44,984 nt of DNA. Origin: Scytonema sp. RU_4_4 (lineage in GTDB: Bacteria > Cyanobacteriota > Cyanobacteriia > Cyanobacteriales > Nostocaceae). A program made the translations under genes and the position numbers. Positions 28,332 to 35,794 of this stretch are shown piece by piece. The notes beneath the pieces are model-generated. The model did not search any database, had not been told where the DNA came from, and saw nothing but the letters and a program-made list of their open reading frames with translations. Each line of letters begins with the position of its first letter. Position 1 is the stretch's first letter. Location of the stretch: contig JAAUSC010000036.1 in assembly GCA_012031965.1 (NCBI GenBank), positions 1-44,984 on the forward strand, written 5' to 3'.

Positions 28332-29096
28332 ATGGCAAACACTCTATCGGTAACTGACTCCCGCGTTCCCAATCCGGTTAATCAACCAGTCATTATTCGT
28401 TTAGAAGATATTTTTAAAATTTACGGTAGTGGGGAAGCTGAAGTGCGAGCGCTTAACGGTGTTGACCTTATTGTGGAACAGGGTGAATACTGTTCAATTA
28501 TGGGACCATCTGGTTCTGGTAAATCTACAGCCATGAATATTATTGGCTGTTTGGATCGCCCTACTTCAGGACATTATTACCTGGATAACCTTGATGTTGC
28601 CCAAATGGAAGATACTGAGTTGGCACAAATTCGCAACAAAAAACTGGGGTTTGTGTTCCAACAATTTCACCTGTTATCTCAGCTAACAGCGTTAGAAAAT
28701 GTGATGCTACCGATGGTTTATGCTGGTGTAAATGCGAAGGAACGCCGTGATAGAGCAGTGGAAGCTCTCAAGCGAGTAGGCTTAGAAAAGCGTCTAAATA
28801 ATAAACCAACTCAACTTTCTGGAGGACAACAGCAACGGGTGGCGATCGCCCGTGCAATTGTTAACCGTCCCGTTCTACTCCTAGCTGATGAACCGACAGG
28901 CGCACTCGATTCGCGCACAACTCAAGAAGTTTTAGATATTTTTGGTGAACTGAATGCCAGTGGTATCACTGTTGTGATGGTCACTCATGAGCCAGATGTT
29001 GCTCGTCAAACACAGCGTGTTGTTTGGTTTCGTGACGGTGAAGTTGTACACTCTCACCTCAGTCCATCTGACGTGGGTCATTTGGCAGTGTCTTAA
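28332..29096 (+). CDS. ATPase of the MacAB/LolD-like ABC exporter
   Basis: 254 aa. Walker [11 protein letters not shown]-loop [18 protein letters not shown], signature [15 protein letters not shown], Walker [14 protein letters not shown] and the H-loop VTHEPDV are intact. The sequence is of the MacB/LolD/DevA class that powers FtsX-type permeases. It is on the same strand 122 bp after the permease, so the three genes form one export unit. No outer-membrane TolC-like gene is in the window. Confidence 0.93.
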   Translation: MANTLSVTDSRVPNPVNQPVIIRLEDIFKIYGSGEAEVRALNGVDLIVEQGEYCSIMGPSGSGKSTAMNIIGCLDRPTSGHYYLDNLDVAQMEDTELAQIRNKKLGFVFQQFHLLSQLTALENVMLPMVYAGVNAKERRDRAVEALKRVGLEKRLNNKPTQLSGGQQQRVAIARAIVNRPVLLLADEPTGALDSRTTQEVLDIFGELNASGITVVMVTHEPDVARQTQRVVWFRDGEVVHSHLSPSDVGHLAVS

Positions 29097-29165
29097 GCTG
29101 AGTGAACGACTACTCCTGTTGGTAATGTACATCATGTTCTTCGTCATCTTTGGATCATCGCTCAA

Positions 29166-29597
29166 TCAACTCGCGTCGCTTTCATCATCTGATTTAGGAA
29201 ACACTGCACGCTGTACGCGATGAACTAGAGTTGTGGAAACGGAGAACAGTGTAAATCCAATGAGTGGGTGAAGCACTCCCAAAGGTAAAGGTGATTTCAG
29301 GTGAATCGTCAGAAATTGCAGTCCCAGCAGCACAGGCATACTTACTGTGAGACTCCGTACTCTAGGAGGAAATGAAACTAAGTACACCCATAAAAGCAGA
29401 ATTAGTGACAGTCCGCTATATCCACGCACCAGCCAAACATGGACATTCCACCACTGGGGATTGTAAAAGTACGCCAATCCAACACTCAACACTTGAGCAT
29501 TCAGACAGAGATTGAAGAGTATCACTATGGTGAAAAAACCAATCTGACTCCAGCGTGCAGGTGGTTGTGTGCTATCAGCGCTAAAACTTGTTGCCAT
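29166..29597 (-). CDS. Small membrane protein, DUF6220-like
   Basis: 143 aa with four hydrophobic helices (about 18-42, 58-77, 83-103, 108-128). The pattern (Q and G in the first helix end QVLSVGLAYFY, WNVHVWLVRGY, LLGLQFLTI and LHPLIGFTLF) resembles the DUF6220 family as I remember it. The function is unknown. It is convergent with the efflux operon and reads out of a patch of decayed genes. Confidence 0.6.
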   Translation of the reverse strand: MATSFSADSTQPPARWSQIGFFTIVILFNLCLNAQVLSVGLAYFYNPQWWNVHVWLVRGYSGLSLILLLWVYLVSFPPRVRSLTVSMPVLLGLQFLTIHLKSPLPLGVLHPLIGFTLFSVSTTLVHRVQRAVFPKSDDESDAS

Positions 29598-29754
29598 AAT
29601 TAGAACTATTTTTCAAAGTAAAAATGTGGATATTACTGAGGAAATAACACGAAAAAGTAGGTTTAAAACAGGTTAGATGATTTTTGCCAATGGGCATCGT
29701 GCTACTCCCAAAACGAAACGCTACTGAGGAGTGCCTAATGGTACATCCGCCTGC

Positions 29755-29823
29755 AGCGAAGTCAATAGTTGTCATGCCCGGATAAATCACCAAACCAATA
29801 GTGAGCTTGTGTGAATTTTTCAT
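29755..29823 (-). pseudogene. DJ-1/PfpI-family gene remnant (N-terminus only)
   Basis: The frame starts MKNSHKLTIGLVIYPGM and continues TTIDFA, the hallmark first strand of DJ-1/PfpI regulators and amidases. After about 23 residues the similarity ends abruptly and the remaining open frame (to 29581) is unrelated, low in coding character and overlaps the next gene by 17 bp. The nucleophile-elbow Cys motif expected later is missing. It is a truncated gene. Confidence 0.6.
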
Positions 29824-29839
29824 GCGTCAGTCTCCTAAT

Positions 29840-29950
29840 AACGATTCCAACAGAATCTATACTAGGAACAGCCATCAACCTACGGCTAGACCTCGAACGA
29901 GTACACTTTGGAGCAACGATGATGGCGAACTCTTTGCAGTCTTTATTTGA
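29840..29950 (+). repeat. Direct repeat copy 1: upstream region and start of a LuxR-type gene
   Basis: About 110 bp that recur at 30932-31042 at roughly 85-90% identity by eye. They cover a putative leader plus the first codons MMANSLQSLF. The duplicate shows that a gene start was copied or that two paralogues decayed side by side. Confidence 0.8.
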
Positions 29951-30032
29951 GCGCAGGGCAAGAGTGAAATCTGCGCTCAAAAAGAAAACTTGGGAAACTT
30001 TCCCAAGTTTTGGTTTTACGATGAAGTTATGA
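29919..30032 (+). pseudogene. LuxR-type regulator fragment 1
   Basis: The open frame begins MMANSLQSLF like fragment 2, then departs from the family sequence after about 10 residues (ERRARVKSALKKK) and stops at 30032. Only the first codons are homologous. A terminator hairpin at 29985 lies inside it. Confidence 0.5.
29985..30011. terminator. Terminator hairpin
   Basis: AAAACTTGGGA pairs perfectly with TCCCAAGTTTT around a short loop, with T-rich flanks on the right and A-rich on the left. It can serve the Excalibur-like gene that ends at 30035 on the minus strand. Confidence 0.7.
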
Positions 30033-30034
30033 TT

Positions 30035-30316
30035 TTATGGTAGCGATCGCATATTCGCCGTAGGCTTATCGGCGTGCTTGGCTTTTTTAGGTTGTTCGCA
30101 GCTAGTACCATTTTTGTTGGCATCGAACGATCGCTTAGCTTTCGAGGGTTTGAAATTTACAGTTGTTTTTAAGTTGTAATGCCCAGCTTGGATGGCTTGC
30201 TCACAACTGGTGTACTGGGATAAAATGCGCTCGTTTCTTTGAAGTTCAGTTTCAGCCAGCGCTGGCGTAGTGCTTATTAGCAAAAGAAGAAGAGAAATGA
30301 GAAACAACTTAAACAT
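30035..30316 (-). CDS. Secreted protein with Excalibur-like calcium-binding motif
   Basis: 93 aa. A signal peptide ends near residue 21 (TPALAE). The mature part has two Cys (38 and 73) and FDANKNGTSCEQ at about 64-75. This resembles the Excalibur motif DxDxDGxxCE, with Asn in place of two Asp, so calcium binding could be weak. Excalibur domains occur in secreted bacterial proteins, often nucleases or surface proteins; here the domain stands almost alone. The role is unknown. Confidence 0.65.
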   Translation of the reverse strand: MFKLFLISLLLLLISTTPALAETELQRNERILSQYTSCEQAIQAGHYNLKTTVNFKPSKAKRSFDANKNGTSCEQPKKAKHADKPTANMRSLP

Positions 30317-30462
30317 GGTATGAGTTTACTGAGTATCGGAATCAAGTTTCCAATGCTTGATAATATCGAAATCTTGGAATTTCTTCTAGTGATCGCCCTC
30401 CACTGGAACCAAAAGTTTGAATGTTCACTAAACTTACTAGTTAGAGGTAAGAGAAAAGCGCT

Positions 30463-30828
30463 ATGGAAGTAGGCAAACATCATCTCGATACTCAGGGCTT
30501 GGATGAAGAGCAGCGGCAAGTCTCAGAGGAGCAACGGCTGTCTGCCGAAGAAGTCAGGCAGACACAGGAGGAGCACCGGCAATTTGCTGAAGAAGATAGG
30601 CAGTCACAGGAGAAGTATCGGCAGTTTACTGAACAAGCACGACAGGAACGAGAGAAAGCGCGAGAATTTGCGGAACAAGCACGACAGGAACGGGAGAAAG
30701 CACGAGAATTCGCTGAACAAGCCCGACAAGAGCAACAGGAGCAACAGGAAATTTTAAAGGAGATACGGCAGACTGCCGAACACATACAACAGAGTCTGCA
30801 ACGCAAATCGAACTCAACAGAAGAATAA
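30463..30828 (+). CDS. Repetitive Glu/Gln/Arg-rich coiled-coil protein
   Basis: 121 aa, nearly all predicted as one long charged helix, function unrecognised. A 14-residue unit EQARQEREKAREFA is repeated twice and followed by a partial third copy; the first half has looser units around EEVRQTQEEHRQFA. The 42 bp DNA period (30632-30720) shows recent tandem duplication. There are no hydrophobic segments. The ribosome site is weak, and neighbours are gene fragments, so expression is uncertain. Confidence 0.55.
   Translation: MEVGKHHLDTQGLDEEQRQVSEEQRLSAEEVRQTQEEHRQFAEEDRQSQEKYRQFTEQARQEREKAREFAEQARQEREKAREFAEQARQEQQEQQEILKEIRQTAEHIQQSLQRKSNSTEE
30632..30745. repeat. 42 bp tandem repeat in the coiled-coil gene
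   Basis: Two nearly identical 42 bp units (start GAACAAGCACGACAGGAACG) plus a diverged third unit encode the EQARQEREKAREFA 14-mer. The unit is a whole number of codons, so copy-number change keeps the frame. Confidence 0.8.
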
Positions 30829-30931
30829 AGCTTGGTAGTAAATTTGTCAAAATTGCATACTGACATGATGGCGATCGCCTACCTCCACCAAAAGAAAACT
30901 TGAGATCGGATTTATCTGAGCAATACTCTAA

Positions 30932-31042
30932 GAACGATTGCAACAGAATCTATACTAAGAACAGCAATCAACCACGCTTAAACCTCGAACGAATACACTT
31001 CGCAGCAACAATGATGGCGAATTCTTTGCAGTCTTTATTTGG
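30932..31042 (+). repeat. Direct repeat copy 2
   Basis: Partner of the repeat at 29840-29950, same orientation, 1.09 kb apart. The two copies bracket the Excalibur-like and coiled-coil genes. Confidence 0.8.
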
Positions 31043-31172
31043 GGCGATCGCTCAAGCTCGTGACGAAGAAGAACTACGACAGCACGTCATGGTTAAAGTT
31101 GGTGAGTACTTTGTCGCCGAACGATGGGGGCTTTTTTTCTTTCATCAACTTCCCCTGTCAATGCCAATCTAA
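31011..31172 (+). pseudogene. LuxR-type regulator fragment 2 (N-terminus)
   Basis: The frame MMANSLQSLFGAIAQARDEE continues ELRQHVMVKVGEYFVAERWGLFFF, which I recognise as the start of a cyanobacterial LuxR-family regulator with a GAF-like sensor part. It stops at 31172, long before any helix-turn-helix. The following sequence belongs to a different gene family. Confidence 0.6.
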
Positions 31173-31173
31173 T

Positions 31174-31389
31174 GCTTACATTGTTGATGTCTGGACATTT
31201 ACGCCATATCGCCGCCAAGGAATTGCCAGTACAATGATGCAAATGCTACTGGATGAGTTACCAGGTCAGCATGTTTGTTTATTTACAGATGAAGCTTTGA
31301 ACTTTTACAAAGAACTTGGCTTTACCAAAGGCGAAATCTGTATGGAAAAGGTTATTGGTAAATGGTTAGTGAACACATCTTTTACTTAA
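31174..31389 (+). pseudogene. GNAT acetyltransferase C-terminal fragment
   Basis: In the other frame, from 31174, the translation gives the acetyl-CoA-binding half of a GNAT enzyme: IVDVWTFTPYRRQGIASTMM (R-x-x-G-I-A pyrophosphate loop), then LLDELPGQHVCLFTDEA and FYKELGFTKGE. The N-terminal half is absent; it is fused directly to the LuxR-type fragment. Probably non-functional, but the frame runs back to 31039, so a chimeric product cannot be excluded. Confidence 0.65.
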
Positions 31390-31476
31390 TGGTTAATAAC
31401 TAACTGCTCATATAGCAACCCTATATAAGTTGTGTGAAAGTGCCTGCGCGTAGCGCATAAATTGCTGGAGTTCACC

Positions 31477-31505
31477 AAACCCGGTTTCTGCCAGAAACCG
31501 GGTTT
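31477..31505. terminator. Perfect 13-bp hairpin with AAACCCGGTTTCT arms
   Basis: AAACCCGGTTTCT and its exact complement flank a 3-base loop and are followed by TCTAATTTTTC. It can act as a terminator after the GNAT remnant. The same arm sequence forms the ends of the ~100 bp repeats at 39.9 and 42.4 kb, so it probably belongs to one dispersed palindrome family. Confidence 0.65.
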
Positions 31506-31536
31506 CTAATTTTTCACAAATGATTTATGACTGCTA

Positions 31537-31563
31537 TAGTTATTAGCTATTAGCCATTAGCCT
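31537..31563. repeat. ATTAGCT/ATTAGCC heptamer repeats
   Basis: About three to four short units just downstream of the HCP gene, of the usual STRR type. Confidence 0.5.
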
Positions 31564-31570
31564 CTACTGA

Positions 31571-32101
31571 TTAAAGGCTTGGCGTTTTGCCAGTTTCGGC
31601 TTGTGTTTCAATCGGCTTAACATCGCTGTAGCCCATATCACCGACAATTGTCCGCAACACAGACATTTGTCCTTCAAAATCTAGTCCTTCTATTTGAGAA
31701 AGCACATTGTTAACTGCGTCAGTTGCTTTGTAGTTTTTGGGCATTCCAACCACTTGATCACCCATAGTTTGTGCCCAAGCAAACCAGACGAATAGCTGGT
31801 TGTTTTCTTTGATTGCACCATAGGCACGAGAATATTCTGAATCCTCGCGGTTGACAATTTGCCGCATAATTGTCAACTGTTCATCCTCAGATAGTTTGTA
31901 ATAATCGCTCAAAAGTACTGGTGCTAGCTCTGGTTCTGCTGCAGAGGGAGCAGCGGGAGTAATCGAGTTACCCATTTTCTCATACACAAAATACAACCAA
32001 GCCAGTTTGGAATCTGTATCTAAGCGGTTAAAAGCCTTTACCACTTCTTGAGTTTCATTGCTTAAAGCTTGAGGAGTATTTTTCTGGTAACTTGCTGTCA
32101 T
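31571..32101 (-). CDS. Helical carotenoid protein (HCP, OCP N-terminal-domain homologue)
   Basis: 176 aa from the ATG at 32101 (GGAG 9-10 bp upstream; an earlier in-frame start at 32125 lacks a site). It matches the all-helical carotenoid-binding domain of orange carotenoid protein without the NTF2-like half: FVYEKMGNSITPAAPSAAEP, SRAYGAI, QIEGLDFEGQMSVLR and VGDMGYSD. HCPs bind keto-carotenoids and quench singlet oxygen or phycobilisomes. By alignment from memory, OCP Tyr44 and Trp110 are kept (Tyr40, Trp106), while OCP Trp41 is replaced by Tyr37. The CTDH gene lies 2.5 kb away and could be its carotenoid-transfer partner. Confidence 0.93.
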   Translation of the reverse strand: MTASYQKNTPQALSNETQEVVKAFNRLDTDSKLAWLYFVYEKMGNSITPAAPSAAEPELAPVLLSDYYKLSEDEQLTIMRQIVNREDSEYSRAYGAIKENNQLFVWFAWAQTMGDQVVGMPKNYKATDAVNNVLSQIEGLDFEGQMSVLRTIVGDMGYSDVKPIETQAETGKTPSL

Positions 32102-32337
32102 AACTTTTCTCCAAAATGTCTCCAAAATTATTTAACATGTCAAACTTAGGGGTATCAAAGTTTTAGAATGAGTATCGACTTCCAAGAGAAAGAGTTTTCC
32201 AAATAGAGAGATATCTGTTTATCTGTCTTTTCATAGAGGTACAAATCTATCTTGAGATACCAAAAGTTCAAGAGTTTACTTTGGTAAGATACGACATTGA
32301 TAGGGAAATTCAAAGGAATTCAAAGGAAGAGTTAATC

Positions 32338-32541
32338 ATGCCTGAAGAAATAAAGCCAAACTCATCACAAGCTCCTACTCACGATGCACAATTAGCTGCT
32401 GACAACATAGCAAGTGGTGAAGAGAAAGCACCAACCGTTGATATGGAAGCAGATTACAAAGCTGCACAGGAATTTAGCGTTAGTGAAATTGATCGCACTG
32501 ATGAAGGTGAAAAAGCAGCAAAAAAGGCAACTAAGCAGTAA
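32338..32541 (+). CDS. Small acidic hydrophilic protein
   Basis: 67 aa from the ATG at 32338, which has AAGGAAGAG about 7 bp upstream; an upstream TTG frame exists but is unlikely. Rich in Ala, Glu, Asp and Lys, with no hydrophobic segment, ending EGEKAAKKATKQ. Not recognised. It is divergent from the HCP gene and followed by a good terminator, so it is probably a real, separately transcribed gene. Confidence 0.6.
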   Translation: MPEEIKPNSSQAPTHDAQLAADNIASGEEKAPTVDMEADYKAAQEFSVSEIDRTDEGEKAAKKATKQ

Positions 32542-32662
32542 GTGAAAGCTTAACCAAAGTCATTGTGGCTAGATTTGATAACAATCAAGTTTAGGAAGCA
32601 TTCAAACTGCATTCAGAGTTATTTCACTTTTTTCTCGTTTCTACAGTGTGCGTCAAAATATA

Positions 32663-32692
32663 TTCGGGAGGCAGCAATCCTCCCGAAATTTA
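32663..32692 (+). terminator. Rho-independent terminator
   Basis: TTCGGGAGG pairs perfectly with CCTCCCGAA around a 7-base loop and is followed by ATTTAAT. It lies 120 bp after the small acidic protein gene and also 55 bp past the convergent HAD gene end. Confidence 0.7.
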
Positions 32693-32743
32693 ATATAAAC
32701 ATAGCTTCTGTTAAGTAAAAAATAGATAAATTCATTAATGAAA

Positions 32744-33385
32744 TTAATAATTAAGAAATCTGATCACCTCTAATAGTTGACTGGGGTGATGAATTAAAAA
32801 ATCTGGATTTTGTTTTGCTAATACTTCTTGTGAATTGAATCCCCAAGCCGCTGCAATAACCTTAATGTTTGCTTTCTTTGATGCTTCTATGTCTCTGGTT
32901 TCGTCTCCTACATAGATAGCTTCTTGAGGCTTAATCTGTTTTTGCTTTAAGACATTATTAATTATCGTTGTTTTTCCAAAAATGGTAACTCCTGAATAGA
33001 TAAAATCAAAGAAGTTGTCCAAATCGTTAACTTTGAGAAAATCTGTGACATTTTCTAGAGAATTAGAAGTTATAATTCCTAATCTATAACCTTCATTGTT
33101 CAGCACAAATAAGGCTTCTTTAATTCCTGAAATTGGTTTTAATTCTTTGATTTTGTTTTTCAACTCAGATTTCACTTTTTTAACCAAAAAAGGTATTTTT
33201 AAAATGGAAATACCTGAGTACTTAATAATTTCCCTGGAACTCAAGTTTCTCAAAAGAGCAAGTTCTTCTTGAGTGATGGGTATGTAACCAAAATCTTGGG
33301 CCAAACGATTGGCAATACTTACCAAAGCATCTACTGTATCAGCAATCGTGCCATCAAAATCAAAAATGATTACTTTCTGGGTCAT
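32744..33385 (-). CDS. HAD-superfamily phosphatase (phosphoglycolate-phosphatase-like)
   Basis: 213 aa. HAD motif I IFDFDGTIADT, motif II Ser/Thr in GIITSNSLENV, motif III Lys in GKTTIINNVL, and motif IV YVGDETRDIEA are all present. The alpha-helical cap lies between motifs I and II, as in the Gph/PGMB group. It hydrolyses a small phosphorylated metabolite; phosphoglycolate would fit an organism with GlcD, but the substrate cannot be assigned. The start codon overlaps the queG stop by 4 bp, so it is translated from the queG transcript. Confidence 0.85.
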   Translation of the reverse strand: MTQKVIIFDFDGTIADTVDALVSIANRLAQDFGYIPITQEELALLRNLSSREIIKYSGISILKIPFLVKKVKSELKNKIKELKPISGIKEALFVLNNEGYRLGIITSNSLENVTDFLKVNDLDNFFDFIYSGVTIFGKTTIINNVLKQKQIKPQEAIYVGDETRDIEASKKANIKVIAAAWGFNSQEVLAKQNPDFLIHHPSQLLEVIRFLNY

Positions 33386-34338
33386 TCTTTCGCCTGGGAG
33401 AATGCGTCTAGATTAGCACGGGCATTCCGTCGCAACATATCTGGTTTAATCCGCCGCAACGCTGATGCTAGAAATTGTCTATCCCACTCCTGATCTGAGA
33501 TTTGGGCTAATTCTACCAGCTTGGGTGCAAGATTCCCAGGATATGGTTGAAACTCTGGAACATCTGTTTCTTTGGCAAAACGCTGATTCCAAGGACAAAC
33601 TTCTTGACAAATATCGCAACCAGCAACCCAACCTTGTAAGTCGGATGCTACTGTTTGGGGCAATTTTTCGTTGCGATTTTCTATTGTGTGGTAAGCAATG
33701 CAGCGATGAGCATCTACGACAAACGGTTGGGTAATCGCACCTGTTGGACAAGCTTCGATACAACGAGTACAAGTACCACAGTGTTCTGTATGTGGGCGAT
33801 CGCTCTCCAACTCCAAATTCGTCAGCACTTCTCCTAAAAAGACCCAAGAGCCATACTCCTGGGTTATCACATTTCCATTCTTTGCAATCCAACCAAGTCC
33901 AGCTTTTTGCGCCCAGACTTTATCTTGCACCGGACCAGTGTCTGCATAGTACCGTGCTTGGATGCCTTCATGAAATCCTTGTAGCCAGGTTGTCAGTATC
34001 TTGAGTTTTTTGTGCATGACTTTATGATAATCTCGTCCCCAAGCATACCGAGAAATTTTTGCGTATTCCTCTGTTCCAGGACGTTGATAATGTGTGTAGT
34101 AGTTAAGGGCTACACTAATGATCGTTCGCACCTCTGGCATCACCTTACGAATATCTTGACGCTTGGGATTTGCCATCCATTCCATATCAGCGTGATAACC
34201 TAGCGCTAGCCAAGCTTGCAATCTTTGTGTCTCTGTTATATTTTCCCCATCTATTGCAGCAATGCCAACCTTTTGGAATCCCAACTCTAGAGCTTTTTTT
34301 TTCACCTCAGTGCTGTTTGTTTTTGGGGATTGATTCAT
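33382..34338 (-). CDS. queG: Epoxyqueuosine reductase QueG
   Basis: 318 aa. The last step of queuosine synthesis in tRNA, using cobalamin and iron-sulfur clusters. The N-terminal part has LGFQKVGIAAID and the Asp-bearing TGPVQDKVWAQKAGLGWIAKN segment. Two ferredoxin-like clusters are clear: CGTCTRCIEACPTGAI and CDICQEVCPWNQ. The length is slightly short of proteobacterial QueG, as is usual in cyanobacteria. First gene of a two-gene unit with the HAD phosphatase. Confidence 0.95.
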   Translation of the reverse strand: MNQSPKTNSTEVKKKALELGFQKVGIAAIDGENITETQRLQAWLALGYHADMEWMANPKRQDIRKVMPEVRTIISVALNYYTHYQRPGTEEYAKISRYAWGRDYHKVMHKKLKILTTWLQGFHEGIQARYYADTGPVQDKVWAQKAGLGWIAKNGNVITQEYGSWVFLGEVLTNLELESDRPHTEHCGTCTRCIEACPTGAITQPFVVDAHRCIAYHTIENRNEKLPQTVASDLQGWVAGCDICQEVCPWNQRFAKETDVPEFQPYPGNLAPKLVELAQISDQEWDRQFLASALRRIKPDMLRRNARANLDAFSQAKE

Positions 34339-34608
34339 TTCTCTTATTTTAATTTACCTAATAGGTAACCTTATAATTATACACTATCTAGTCAAGATAT
34401 TTCTTTTTTGAAGATAAGGGAGTCACAAGAGTACCATTTTTCTCTCTGTTACAATCACTCCCAAACTTAGTGCCATTCAGTTTAGGGGGTTGACTTCCAT
34501 CGCCCGAATGATTTGTATTCGCCTAGAAAATATACTTCAGCAGCTTTCGAGTGCGCTTGCTTTTGTATTCAAATGAAAATTGTTAGCTAGGCTGATACAG
34601 GTAAATCT

Positions 34609-35031
34609 ATGACTGCTGCTGAATCTACACCCACGACGGTAGGTGAGAAATTCCAGATTGACGGAATAACAGAACCAACTCTACAGCATTATTTTGACAC
34701 TTTGAATGCAGGAAAATTCGAGGATACTGCGGCTTTGTTTGCAGAAAATGGTGTCATACATCCCCCATTTGAATCTGGTATTGTGGGGCGAGATGCAATG
34801 ACTCGATATCTGCAACAAGAGGCTCAAGACGTGAAAGTTTACCCTCGTGAAGGTGTCGTCAAGATTTTAGAGGAAGAGCAAATCCAATTTCAGGTGATAG
34901 GCAAAGCACAAACTTCTTGGTGTAGTGTTAACGTCTTGTGGACATTTATCCTCAATCAACAAAAAGAAATCCTTTATGTGAGAATAAAACTTTTAGCCTC
35001 TCCCAAGGAGTTACTCAATTTGCAGCGATAA
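34609..35031 (+). CDS. OCP C-terminal-domain homologue (CTDH), NTF2-like carotenoid carrier
   Basis: 140 aa. It matches the C-terminal half of orange carotenoid protein: IDGITEPTLQHYFDTLNAG, HPPFESGIVGRDAM, YPREGVVK and the end LLASPKELLNL. Tyr28 and Trp111 correspond to the two OCP residues that hold the keto group (Tyr201, Trp288; recalled alignment). Cys105, directly after Trp104, falls where a Cys is known to form disulfide dimers in Anabaena CTDH. CTDHs take up ketocarotenoids and pass them to HCPs. The HCP gene is 2.5 kb upstream, on the opposite strand. Confidence 0.93.
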   Translation: MTAAESTPTTVGEKFQIDGITEPTLQHYFDTLNAGKFEDTAALFAENGVIHPPFESGIVGRDAMTRYLQQEAQDVKVYPREGVVKILEEEQIQFQVIGKAQTSWCSVNVLWTFILNQQKEILYVRIKLLASPKELLNLQR

Positions 35032-35359
35032 GTCGTGCTTTGACTTCTTTTGTGGCTAAAGCCCAACAGTTGCACGCCACTTAGACTCGTGGGGCGCATG
35101 ATCAATCTAGGTGTCGTCTTTAGCAGACTATACAAAGTTTCTGAGTCGAATTTCAATTTTTCAACGATGAAAAGCAACAAATCAAATCAACGTAGCAAAA
35201 GTTATTAATTTTCTTAATTCTTCTTAAAAGAATTCTGAATTTGGAATTTTGAATTGCTTCGTCTGTTCAGAAGCACAGGGAGTGTTAAGCGCTGATTTTG
35301 GGGTAATTGGCACACTCATCTTTTGTGACAAAGCTAGAGCGTCTATTAATTAGACCTAA
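35032..35359. other. Intergenic region with repeat fragments
   Basis: No gene. At 35086-35112 is a CGTGGGGCGCATGAT...TCTAGGT segment that resembles 18742-18766 in the structured-RNA candidate. At 35228-35258 there are AATTCTGAATTTGGAATT-type repeats. Both may be fragments of dispersed elements. Confidence 0.5.
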
Positions 35360-35794
35360 TTAGACCGATTGAGCGACTCTTGGCAAGCTGACTTCTAGCT
35401 TCAAACAGTTACCACCATCAACCTGTAGCTGGTACTCTACCTTGTCCATGAGACGATGCATAATTAGCCAACCGTAGCCACCTTCTTGTTGATCAGTAGG
35501 ACTTGGGGGCGAATAATCAGATAAATCGAAGCCTTTGCCGTAGTCCCAAACTTCTAAAGCAATATCCTGCTCTTTCAATTCCAAACGAATGAGAACTGGC
35601 AAGTAAGGTTGATCCTTATGGGCATGACGTACGACATTGGAGTAGGCTTCCACTAAAACCAACCGCAAGCGACTTGATTGCTTAGACCAATCAACTGAAC
35701 TTTTGAACTGGACTTCTAAGCAACCTAGCAACCAGTTTTCTACGATGGTTAAAAACTTTAAGTCGCTTGGTACATGAAGTTCACTTCTCATCAC
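35360..35794 (-). CDS. RsbW-like anti-sigma/serine kinase (HATPase)
   Basis: 144 aa, a single GHKL ATPase fold of the RsbW/SpoIIAB type: N box RLVLVEAYSNVVRHAHK, G1 VWDYGKGFDLSDY, and G2 GGYGWLIMHRLMDKV. These kinases bind and phosphorylate anti-sigma antagonists or act in partner switching. It overlaps the upstream RsbU-like phosphatase gene by 14 bp and so forms a coupled two-gene unit. No STAS antagonist and no alternative sigma factor are in the window. Confidence 0.88.
   Translation of the reverse strand: MMRSELHVPSDLKFLTIVENWLLGCLEVQFKSSVDWSKQSSRLRLVLVEAYSNVVRHAHKDQPYLPVLIRLELKEQDIALEVWDYGKGFDLSDYSPPSPTDQQEGGYGWLIMHRLMDKVEYQLQVDGGNCLKLEVSLPRVAQSV

Noticed and set aside
30492-30866. Cys/Ser-rich minus-strand frame opposite the coiled-coil gene
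   Set aside because: It is the antisense shadow of the Glu/Gln/Arg repeats; Cys and Ser come from complementing those codons.
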